Part shown: piece after piece, positions 17,540 through 24,762 of the stretch
How positions within the stretch are numbered: the stretch's first letter is position 1
Layout of the letters: each line of letters begins with the position of its first letter
Assembly (NCBI GenBank): GCA_965204095.1
Contig: OZ241991.1
Location: 4,402,001-4,466,000, forward strand
Direction: 5' to 3'
Length of the DNA: 64,000 nucleotides
DNA from: JAPPLB01 sp965204095
GTDB lineage: Bacteria; Acidobacteriota; Terriglobia; Bryobacterales; UBA6623
Program-made: the position numbers and the translations under genes
The notes under the pieces: model-generated
The model's input: the letters and a program-made list of their open reading frames with translations, nothing else
The model's database searches: none
What the model was told of the DNA's origin: nothing

Positions 17540-18208
17540 TTGTCCCAAGCGATCGCCGTTTTTGCGAAGGCGCCCTTGCCGGGCCGCGTCAAAACGCGTC
17601 TGCGGACCTGCATGAGCGCCGCTCAGGCCGCCGAGCTGCATGCGGCCTTCGCCGCGGACACCTGGCGAAGGCTGGCGGTGCTGAGCGGCGTGAGACGCTA
17701 TCTCTATTTCGACCAGGCCTGGGAACCGTTCGAGCAACTGGCCGGCCCGGAACACTTCGCCATCCAGCACGGCGTCGATCTGGGGGCGCGGATGCTCAAC
17801 TGCATGAAGGAACTGTCGTTGCGCGGGCACGACCGCATTCTCCTGCTCGGAAGCGACAGCCCCACGATGCCGATCGCACATGTCGAGCAGGCCTTCATGG
17901 CGCTCGATCGCACGGACACCGTCCTGGGACCGGCCGCTGACGGCGGCTACTACGCCGTCGGCTGCCGCCGGCCCGATGCACGCATGTTCGCCGGGGTGAC
18001 CTGGTCAAGCGAGGATACCCTCCGGGAGACGGAAGCCGCCTTTCGCGCCTGTTCGTTGAGCGTTTCGTATCTTCCCGAATGGTACGACGTCGATACCGGG
18101 GCCGAGCTGGCGCGACTGGCTTCGGAGCCCGGCTTGCCACCGAATACGCGCCGTTGGTTGGATGGCAACCCCGACGTGATGAAGGCGGTTTCCGGCGGCC
18201 GAGGCTAG
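17540..18208 (+). CDS. TIGR04282-type glycosyltransferase (DUF2064)
   Basis: A 222-residue nucleotidyl/glycosyltransferase-like protein. The N-terminus AVFAKAPLPGRVKTRL is the family hallmark, followed by LLGSDSPTMPI and LGPAADGGYYAVG for sugar-nucleotide and metal binding. The family is named for arsenosugar biosynthesis but also occurs in other settings; no arsenic genes are near. The TTG at 17540 is the only start that keeps the full N-terminal motif in this frame. The TAG stop is within the CTAG of repeat R9. Confidence 0.85.
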   Translation: MSQAIAVFAKAPLPGRVKTRLRTCMSAAQAAELHAAFAADTWRRLAVLSGVRRYLYFDQAWEPFEQLAGPEHFAIQHGVDLGARMLNCMKELSLRGHDRILLLGSDSPTMPIAHVEQAFMALDRTDTVLGPAADGGYYAVGCRRPDARMFAGVTWSSEDTLRETEAAFRACSLSVSYLPEWYDVDTGAELARLASEPGLPPNTRRWLDGNPDVMKAVSGGRG

Positions 18209-18382
18209 CCTGCGTGCCTCACCACCCGACGGCCGAAGCACGCGAAAAAAAGGCCGTGATTCGTGTCTCGTGACTCGTGATTCGTGAAAAACCATAAAGG
18301 CCATGTTGCGCGCGCCAAGCGGCTCGCCCTGAAGGCCCTCTCACGCACTTCGCCTCGCCACGTGGTGAGAAATGCAGGTCAG
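18205..18382. repeat. Family-1 intergenic TIR element, intermediate form (copy R9)
   Basis: A 178-bp copy: CTAGCCTGCGTGCCTCACC on the left, three 7-bp units (ATTCGTG TCTCGTG ACTCGTG ATTCGTG-like), GAAAAACCATAAAGGCC, then the right end GGTGAGAAATGCAGGTCAG. It fills the convergent gap: its left TAG stops the glycosyltransferase gene and its right TCA stops the hydroxy-acid dehydrogenase gene. Confidence 0.92.
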
Positions 18383-19356
18383 TTGTCGAACAGCGAGGTG
18401 TTGACAAGGTTGGGAGGGCGCTCTCCGGCGAGCGCCGCCACGCAATTCTCGGCGGCCATCAGGCACATCTTCGTCCGTGTAGCGACGGAAGCGCTGGCGA
18501 TGTGCGGCGCGAGAACGACGTTCCGCATCTCGAGCAAGCGGGGCTCGACCTCGGGTTCACGCTCGAACACGTCGAGCCCGGCGCCCGCGATCTCTCCGGC
18601 GGCCAGCGCCTCGGCGAGAGCCGGCTCATCGACCACCGGTCCCCGCGACGTGTTGATCAAGATGGCGCTGTTCTTCATCATGGCGAGTTGCGCGGCTCCG
18701 ATCAGGCCCCGTGTCGCTGGTAAGAGAGGGACGTGCAGGCTGATGAAGTCCGATTCTTTCAAGACCGTCTCGAAGGGTACGTATTCCAGGCGCAATTCCC
18801 GCTCGACATCCGGCGCCGCTCGCTGCACGTCGCTATAGAGGACGCGCATTTCGAAGCCGAGTCCTCGCCGCGCCAGGGATTGGCCGATGCGCCCCATGCC
18901 GACAATGCCCAGGGTCGCGTGATGGATGTCCGCGCCGCAGAGCAGGTTGATGCGCCATTGGCTCCACTTGCCGGCGCGCAGAAAGTTGTCCGCTTCGACC
19001 AGGCGGCGGGCGGCGGCCATCAGCAGAGTAAAGGCGAAGTCGGCGGTCGTGTCGGTGAGCACCTCCGGGGTGTTTGTCACCGCGATGCCGCGTTCGGTGG
19101 CGGCGGCGACGTCGATATTGTCGAAACCGACCGCTACGTTGGAGATGACCTTCAAATCCGGCAAGGCGGAGATCACCTCCGCGTTGAACTTGTCGGTCAG
19201 TTGGCCCACAGCACCCTGTTTACCCCGCAAGCGTTCGAGCAACTCCCCGGCCGGCATGCTGTGGTCGGATTCGTGATAGTCGAGGTCGGTCCGGCCGCTC
19301 AAATAGTCGATCGCCGACGGGTAGATGCGTTTCGTGACGAGAACAGCCGGTTTCAC
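18379..19356 (-). CDS. D-2-hydroxyacid dehydrogenase (glyoxylate/hydroxypyruvate reductase-like)
   Basis: A 325-residue NAD(P)-dependent D-2-hydroxyacid dehydrogenase. It shows SNVAVGFDNIDV in the catalytic domain, the Rossmann motif GIVGMGRIGQ, and the catalytic Arg (NTSRGPVVD), Glu (FEREPEVEP) and His (APHIASAS). The GTG giving VKPAVLVTKR is preferred as start because relatives begin there; another in-frame GTG lies 18 bp upstream (19374). Likely reactions are glyoxylate or hydroxypyruvate reduction. It is divergently transcribed from a beta-hydroxyacid dehydrogenase that can act on related three-carbon acids. Confidence 0.88.
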   Translation of the reverse strand: MKPAVLVTKRIYPSAIDYLSGRTDLDYHESDHSMPAGELLERLRGKQGAVGQLTDKFNAEVISALPDLKVISNVAVGFDNIDVAAATERGIAVTNTPEVLTDTTADFAFTLLMAAARRLVEADNFLRAGKWSQWRINLLCGADIHHATLGIVGMGRIGQSLARRGLGFEMRVLYSDVQRAAPDVERELRLEYVPFETVLKESDFISLHVPLLPATRGLIGAAQLAMMKNSAILINTSRGPVVDEPALAEALAAGEIAGAGLDVFEREPEVEPRLLEMRNVVLAPHIASASVATRTKMCLMAAENCVAALAGERPPNLVNTSLFDN

Positions 19357-19441
19357 TAATGCACATTGTGTCACAGGCTTTTGAAGTCGTACAATTGGGG
19401 ATTTTGCGGCAGCGTCTTGGACGCATTTTCAGGAGCGACAG

Positions 19442-20335
19442 ATGGCGAAACTCGGATTTCTCGGACTCGGACTCATGGGCGGCCCCATGGCCGCCAACCT
19501 TCTCACGGCCGAGCACGATGTCGCTGTCTGGAGCCATACCTCCGCGAAGGCCAAGGCCCTGGCAGACCGGTTCGAGAACGCCACCTATTGCGAGACGCCC
19601 AAGGCGGTCGGCGAATCCGCCGACTGCGTTTTCCTCTGCGTCGGGAATACCGAGATGTCCGAGAACGTTCTCATCGGCGAGAACGGCGTCGCGGACGGCA
19701 TCAAGCCCGGAAGCGTCGTGGCCGATTGCAGCACCATCGCTCCGACGGCGGCCCGGCGGATTGCCGCAGCGCTCGAGAAGAAGGAAGTGGATTTCCTCGA
19801 CGCTCCCTGCACGGGATCGACCCCCGGGGCGATCGGCGGTACGCTGACCTTCATGATCGGCGGGAGCGAGGAGGTTTTCGAGAGCGTCCGGGAGTATTTT
19901 CTGCCGATGGGGCAAACGCTCTTCTATTGCGGTTCGCAGGGCATGGGGCTGCACGCCAAGCTTTCGCAGAACCTCGTGCTCGCCAACATGATGCAAGGCT
20001 TCATCGAGGGCATGGTCCTGGCGACGAAGGCCGGCGTCAAGCCGGAGCTGATGCTCGAAGTGCTCAACGCAAGCGCCGCCAAAGCCGGACTCATCAGCTT
20101 CAAGGCGCCGTACATCTTCGATCGCAAGTTCGACGCGGCCTTCCCACTCAAGTGGATGCACAAGGATGTGGGCCTCATGCTCGAGTCGGGCAACGAGATG
20201 AAGGTACCCCTGCCGGCCACGTCGCTCGTTCATGAACTGTTCGGGGCCAGTATCGCGAAAGGCCACGGCGACCAGGACTTCTGCTCGGTGGTCACCCTGC
20301 TTGAGGAATGGGCAGGAGTGGAAGTGAAGAGATAG
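19442..20335 (+). CDS. Beta-hydroxyacid dehydrogenase (HIBADH/tartronate-semialdehyde reductase-like)
   Basis: A 297-residue NAD(P)-dependent dehydrogenase. GLGLMGGPMAANL at about 8-20 is the signature N-terminal Rossmann motif, DAPCTGSTPGA (121-131) binds substrate and Lys174 in AKLSQNL is the catalytic lysine. The family includes 3-hydroxyisobutyrate dehydrogenase, tartronate-semialdehyde reductase and GLYR succinic-semialdehyde reductases; the exact substrate is open. A short divergent promoter region of about 85 bp separates it from the D-2-hydroxyacid dehydrogenase, which suggests joint regulation in glyoxylate/glycerate metabolism. Confidence 0.88.
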   Translation: MAKLGFLGLGLMGGPMAANLLTAEHDVAVWSHTSAKAKALADRFENATYCETPKAVGESADCVFLCVGNTEMSENVLIGENGVADGIKPGSVVADCSTIAPTAARRIAAALEKKEVDFLDAPCTGSTPGAIGGTLTFMIGGSEEVFESVREYFLPMGQTLFYCGSQGMGLHAKLSQNLVLANMMQGFIEGMVLATKAGVKPELMLEVLNASAAKAGLISFKAPYIFDRKFDAAFPLKWMHKDVGLMLESGNEMKVPLPATSLVHELFGASIAKGHGDQDFCSVVTLLEEWAGVEVKR

Positions 20336-20644
20336 GCTCAAGGCCGTGATTCGTGTCTCGTGATTCGTGATTCGTGAAAAACCATAAAAGCCGTGTTTCG
20401 TGACTCGTGTCTCGTGTTTCGTGACCCAAAAACCCAAGCAGGTGGTACGGCCGTTGCTCCAAGGCAGCTTGCGTTAAGGCCATGTTTCGGGAAAGCCTTA
20501 TTTCGTGTTTCGTGACCCGAGGGGTGTAGGAGGCGATTTGGCAAGTACGCCTGCGCGCGCCTTTTTCCTCCGCCCGGCTTGCGCCTCTTCCTGAAGGACC
20601 TCTCACGCACTTCGTCTCGCCGCGTGGTGAGAAATGCAGGCTAA
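20336..20644. repeat. Family-1 element, expanded 7-bp arrays, left end lost (copy R10)
   Basis: About 309 bp between convergent genes. Two successive arrays of the 7-bp unit, four units each, occupy roughly 20346-20422 (ATTCGTG/TCTCGTG/ACTCGTG/TTTCGTG), with GAAAAACCATAAAAGCC between them. A second partial array follows near 20500. The right end GGTGAGAAATGCAGGCTAA is intact and its CTA (20641-20643) is the TAG stop of the large minus-strand gene. Confidence 0.88.
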
Positions 20645-23331
20645 CCGACGAAGATGGTGACGCCCCGGCGACTGCGGCGGCCGCCGATTTCCAGGAAGAG
20701 CTCGTATTGACCGGGAGCAAGGCCGCCGAGGAGGACATTGACCTGCAGGAGCCCGACGAAGGTGGGTGCGAGGGAGGCGCTGCTGGCGAGTTCCCGGTCA
20801 TCGACCAGGACCCGGACCGGCAGGACCGGAACGAAAAGGGTTTCACCCGCCGGGGTCGGTGAACCGGACGTCAACTCCGGGGCGACGAGCCCCTGTCCGG
20901 TGGCGAAGAGATTCACGAAGCTGTTCTCCGGGGTGGTGTTGGACTCGGAGTTGATGGTTCCATCGGAGTTCGTTACCTGGGGAAAGAGGCCGGGGTGCGA
21001 GTCCAGGATATCGGCGGTGATGACGTTGCTCGAGACGCCGTCGACCTCGATGCGGACTTCGGCCTCGCCGAGCCCGGCGACTTCGAACGGGACCTGACAA
21101 TCAATCCTCCCGGAGCGAACGAAGAAGAGAGCCGCCGGCATGTCGTTGAAGAAGACGCGGACACCCGCCAGGAGGGTCGGCAGCGTACCCGTTTCAGGGT
21201 CAAGCCGAGAAGCCGAGACACCGTCCTCCGGACCCGCGTTGAGCGCAAAGAGCGAGACAATTTCGCCTGCCGCGACGCCCTCAGCGTCGAAGTCGGCGGC
21301 GCCAACCAGGCCTTTGCGCGAGAGCACGGGAAGCAGCGTGAGCGGGTTGCGCGTGGGATTCCAGGTTGCGCCGCGGTCAACGGTCTTGAAGACGCCGTTG
21401 CTGAATGTCCCTGCATAAAGAGTTCCGGCGTTGCTCGGGTCGTCCCGCACCACTCTGGCGAGAGTGGTCTGCAGGCCGGTGTCAGCGATGGTCCATGAAG
21501 AACCGTGGTTCGTGCTCTTGAACATTCCGGCGGACGTTGCGGCATAGACGACCGCGTTATCCTGGGCATCGACGGCTATCGAGGTGACGGCAACATTGCC
21601 TCCGTTCGGCAAGCCGCCAGTGAGAAGCTCGAAGCCGTCGTTCTCAACAGCGTCCTGGTTGCGGAACATACCGAGGCTCGAACCGATAAAGATTCGTCTC
21701 GTGTCCGTCGGATCGATGGTGATGTCGATCAGCGGCGTAGGAGTCGTGCCTCCGGTCCGCCATTCTCTACCGGCGTTGTCGGTCTTGAAAAACTGGTAGA
21801 TCCGGCCTGAGAAAAAGTCGAACGCGTTGCCGACGGCGTAAAGAACATCGCGGTTGCCGGGGTCCATCTCCAGGTCGGTGATGGACCAATTGAGCAGGGC
21901 ATCCGACCCGAGGCCTTCGACATCGTTCAGGCCGGTGAAGTTGCCGCCGCCGTCGTCGCTTCGGAAGACTCCGCTGGCCGTAGCGACGTAGAGCCGCTGA
22001 GAGTTTGCCGGGTCGGCCACGATGGAATAGATCGAGCTGCCCGTCGCCCGGCTTTGCCAGTCACGGCCTCCATTGGTGCTGCGGAAGAGCGTACCGTTGC
22101 CTTGCGAGAAAGGATTGACCGAGCCGGCGTAGACGATTTGCGGGTCTTGCGGACTGAAGGCGATCGAGTGCGGCTGGACGGCGATGAAGCCGTTGCGAGC
22201 TTGTTCCCAACGGCCGCCGGCGTTTTGCGAGAGGAACATGGCCCCGCCTAAGGCGCCTGCCAGGATGTTTGCCGAGTTTTGCGGATCGAGCTCGATGACA
22301 CGGATGTCCGCCCCGAACATGCCGTCGGACGAGAATTCCCAATGGGCGCCGGAGTCCATCGATCGAAACACGCCCGCACCGTTGAGACCCGCGAAGACCC
22401 TCGCCGGTGCATGGGGGTCGACTGCCAGAGAGAGAGATTCTCCCAACGCCATGCCCTGGCTGATCGGCTGCCAGGTTACGCCCCGGTCGCCGCTGCGGAA
22501 AGTGCGGGCCAAGCGGGTAGAGGCGTAGACGATATCGGTATTGCTTGTGTCGATATCGATGTCCGTTACGGAGGCTCCGAGCAGGCCTTCCGGGACCTCG
22601 GTGCTCTCGAAGCGGTCTCGGGTGACGATCAGGCCGAGATTCGTGCCGACGTATATCGTGTCGGAGTCGTTGGGGTCGATCTTCAGACTGAGCCCCGCGG
22701 AGCGGATATTGATGTGGGTCCATTGGGCGCCGCCGTCGCTGGAAAGGAACAGGACCCCGTTGCCCGGCACGACGATGCTTGATTGCACGGCGTACAGCAC
22801 CTGGGAGTCGTTCGGATCGATGGCGATGGCAGTGTAGTCGCCTTCGAAGACGGGCGCGCCTTCGTCGGGAGTGAACAGCAACAGGCCGTTGTTGACGGCG
22901 ATCCAATCCTGGCCACCGTTCTCGGACTTGAAGATGCCGCCGTTGCGCGTTCCGGCGTAGAGGACGTCGGGATCGTCGGGATCGACCGCGAGCGAGCGGA
23001 CGTCGAGCGTGGTCAACCCGTTGCCGACACGTTGCCAAGTCGCCCCGCTGTTGTCGGAGAGGAAGACGCCGTCTCTGGTCGTTCCTGCATAGAGCCTGCC
23101 CTTCGCGCCTGTGATCACGACGGTGCTGGCGGTCGTGAGGCCGAAGCTGCTCGGTCCCCAACTGAGACCGCCGTTGTCGGTGCGAAAGATGCCGTTGGCG
23201 GTGGCCGCGAAGAAGACGTCGTGTTCCTGCGGGTCGGCGAACAGGTCAAAGACACGGGCGCCGGGCGGCCCGCCCAGCCCTGTAAGCACGGCAGCGGCCA
23301 GAAGGCCGCACAAGGTCAACCTAACCTGCAT
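20641..23331 (-). CDS. Exported BNR/sortilin-type beta-propeller protein with Solibacter-type C-terminal domain
   Basis: An 896-residue secreted protein. After a short signal (LTLCGLLAAAVLTGLGG) it consists of many Asp-box/BNR blades such as FRTDNGGLSW, FLSDNSGATW, FKSENGGQDW and FKSTNHGSSW, spaced 40-60 residues, with intervening DPxDPxxLYAGT strands. The last 230 residues (GVAAGEIVSLFALNAGP, LPTLLAGVRVFFNDMPAALFFV, QVPFEVAG, FVNLFATGQGLVAPE, FVGLLQVNVLLGGLAPGQYELFLEIGG) match my knowledge of the TIGR03437 Solibacter C-terminal domain. The role is unknown, perhaps adhesion or glycan binding. The ATG lies inside the left inverted repeat of R11, and the TAG stop in R10. Confidence 0.88.
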   Translation of the reverse strand: MQVRLTLCGLLAAAVLTGLGGPPGARVFDLFADPQEHDVFFAATANGIFRTDNGGLSWGPSSFGLTTASTVVITGAKGRLYAGTTRDGVFLSDNSGATWQRVGNGLTTLDVRSLAVDPDDPDVLYAGTRNGGIFKSENGGQDWIAVNNGLLLFTPDEGAPVFEGDYTAIAIDPNDSQVLYAVQSSIVVPGNGVLFLSSDGGAQWTHINIRSAGLSLKIDPNDSDTIYVGTNLGLIVTRDRFESTEVPEGLLGASVTDIDIDTSNTDIVYASTRLARTFRSGDRGVTWQPISQGMALGESLSLAVDPHAPARVFAGLNGAGVFRSMDSGAHWEFSSDGMFGADIRVIELDPQNSANILAGALGGAMFLSQNAGGRWEQARNGFIAVQPHSIAFSPQDPQIVYAGSVNPFSQGNGTLFRSTNGGRDWQSRATGSSIYSIVADPANSQRLYVATASGVFRSDDGGGNFTGLNDVEGLGSDALLNWSITDLEMDPGNRDVLYAVGNAFDFFSGRIYQFFKTDNAGREWRTGGTTPTPLIDITIDPTDTRRIFIGSSLGMFRNQDAVENDGFELLTGGLPNGGNVAVTSIAVDAQDNAVVYAATSAGMFKSTNHGSSWTIADTGLQTTLARVVRDDPSNAGTLYAGTFSNGVFKTVDRGATWNPTRNPLTLLPVLSRKGLVGAADFDAEGVAAGEIVSLFALNAGPEDGVSASRLDPETGTLPTLLAGVRVFFNDMPAALFFVRSGRIDCQVPFEVAGLGEAEVRIEVDGVSSNVITADILDSHPGLFPQVTNSDGTINSESNTTPENSFVNLFATGQGLVAPELTSGSPTPAGETLFVPVLPVRVLVDDRELASSASLAPTFVGLLQVNVLLGGLAPGQYELFLEIGGRRSRRGVTIFVG

Positions 23332-23484
23332 TTGTCACCATCCGACGGCCGAAGCACTTGATAAAAAGGCCGTGATACGTGACTCGTGATTCGTGAAAAA
23401 CCTTACAGGCCACGTTGCGCGCGCCTCGTCCTGACGGCCCTCTCACGCACTTCGCCTCGCTTCGTGGTGAGTCATGAAGGCTAG
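23321..23484. repeat. Family-1 intergenic element, intermediate form (copy R11)
   Basis: A 164-bp copy: CTAACCTGCATTTGTCACC, 7-bp array (ATACGTG ACTCGTG ATTCGTG), GAAAAACCTTACAGGCC, right end GGTGAGTCATGAAGGCTAG. The CAT in its left end is the start codon of the beta-propeller gene. It shares its terminal CTAG with the next element. Confidence 0.9.
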
Positions 23485-23665
23485 CCTGCATTTCTCACCA
23501 CCCGACGGCCGAAGCACGCCATACGGCCGCCAGGACTTCGTTGCGCTTGCTTGCCGTGCTCAACGTACTGTTCAAGTACGCCTGCGCGCGCCAAGCAGCT
23601 CGCGCCTCGTCCTGACAGCCCTCTCACGCACTTCGTCTCGCCACGTGGTGAGAAATGCAGGCTAG
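23481..23665. repeat. Family-1 intergenic TIR element, short form (copy R12)
   Basis: A 185-bp perfect-ended copy, almost identical to R18 (50725-50909): CTAGCCTGCATTTCTC at the left, GAGAAATGCAGGCTAG at the right, core GCTTGCTTGCCGTGCTCAAC and hairpin CGTACT-gttca-AGTACG, no 7-bp array. Confidence 0.95.
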
Positions 23666-24229
23666 AAAAAAAGAAAAGCCCACCAGCCATGATTTCAGTC
23701 TATCGACCCATGCCTGGGCGAAAACCGCTGCGGCTGCAAGCGGGGTGCGAAAGCTTACAGCCGCCCTTGCGGAGGAGTGCTCGGCGTGCAGGACGGGCGT
23801 GACCGCCGTGAACCACTGCGTGGCCGAAAACCACCAAATGACCTGTTTCTTCCGCCGATTGCCTGCCGCGGCGGCGGACATCCCGGATGTTCACCAAGCC
23901 GCTCGTTGGAGTGTAAAAAATACACGGCCTGCGCGCCTCGTCCGCTAAAGGAGCACATTTTACACGGCAAGCCGTATCCAGGTTGCCCGGTGCTCCGACG
24001 CCGTTGCCGAAAAAGAAGCGCGGGCAGGAGTAAACACGGTTTCCCAGGGGTGCTGTTCCGGGAATCCCCGGACGAATCAGGGCTTCAAACCATTGATTCT
24101 CAAGGCGTGAGCTGATATCCGCCATGGAGGACCCGTTCCTGAAAGAGGCACGGGCGGAGTCATCTTTGTTCGAACCGGCGTCCGGGAGAAGTTGGCATGG
24201 CGATTGCTAGCAGAGATGCAGGAGCTGAC
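23666..24229. other. Long unassigned intergenic region
   Basis: This is 564 bp without a gene I can support. Open frames exist on both strands (plus 23655-23948, minus 23700-24125), but neither has a recognisable domain; the plus frame starts inside repeat R12, and codon usage does not favour either. The stretch at 23910-23960 (GTGTAAAAAATACACGG, then ACATTTTACACGGC) contains two similar AT-rich inverted motifs that could be regulatory. Confidence 0.45.
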
Positions 24230-24484
24230 ATGAAACTCTTCGGAATCTCGAATCGTGGACTGGCGGTCATCGGCATTCTGGTACTCGTGCTTTGGGGATT
24301 GATCATTGCGGAGCGGGCGGTGATCCGGCAAGCGCGTCAAGACCACTACGAGTTTCTTCTCTTGCATCCGAACACGCCTGCGGCCTTGCAACCGAAACCT
24401 GCTGTCCATCCGGCCGAAGCCGCACCGGAAATCCCCTCCGAATCTCTCAGCCAGATCGGGCCGTCTTCACCGAACCCGGTTTGA
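24230..24484 (+). CDS. Small single-pass membrane protein (hypothetical)
   Basis: An 84-residue protein with one transmembrane helix (LAVIGILVLVLWGLIIA) near residues 11-27, then a basic stretch (ERAVIRQARQDHYEF) and a Pro/Ala/Glu-rich tail of about 40 residues. An AGGAG ribosome-binding site 6 nt before this ATG decides the start over an earlier in-frame ATG at 24197. I do not recognise the family. The basic segment after the helix would be cytoplasmic if the N-terminus faces out. Monocistronic, followed by repeat R13. Confidence 0.6.
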   Translation: MKLFGISNRGLAVIGILVLVLWGLIIAERAVIRQARQDHYEFLLLHPNTPAALQPKPAVHPAEAAPEIPSESLSQIGPSSPNPV

Positions 24485-24490
24485 GGAGCC

Positions 24491-24743
24491 CCAGCCTGCA
24501 TTTCTCACCATCCGACGGTCGAAGCACGCGGAAAAAAGGCCGTGATTCGTGATTCGTGATTCGTAAAAACCATTGGCCGGGGCTTGGTTCGCTCCAGAAA
24601 GAAATGCCTGTCGGCCGGTGAATCGTAAAGGCCTTGATTCGTGAAAAACCGTAAAGGCCGTGTTGCCGGCGCGGGCGGCTCGCGCCTCGTCCTGAAGGCC
24701 CTCTCACTCGCTTCGCCTCGGCGCTTGGCGAGGAATACAGGGC
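24491..24743. repeat. Family-1 intergenic element, diverged (copy R13)
   Basis: Left end CCAGCCTGCATTTCTCACC, three ATTCGTG-type units, then the GGCTTGGTTCGCTCCA segment shared with R4. The right end (GGCGAGGAATACAGGGC) is clearly degenerate. It lies between the small membrane protein and the 3' end of mutL (convergent). Confidence 0.85.
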
Positions 24744-24762
24744 AATCGATTTCGGAAAATCC

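Noticed and set aside
20341..20430. CRISPR-like array from the regularly repeated TCGTG units
   Set aside because: Units are 7 bp and contiguous with no spacers; no cas genes are present.
23655..23948. 97-residue plus-strand frame beginning in repeat R12
   Set aside because: No recognisable domain, its start is the repeat-end ATG, and there is an equally open frame on the other strand.
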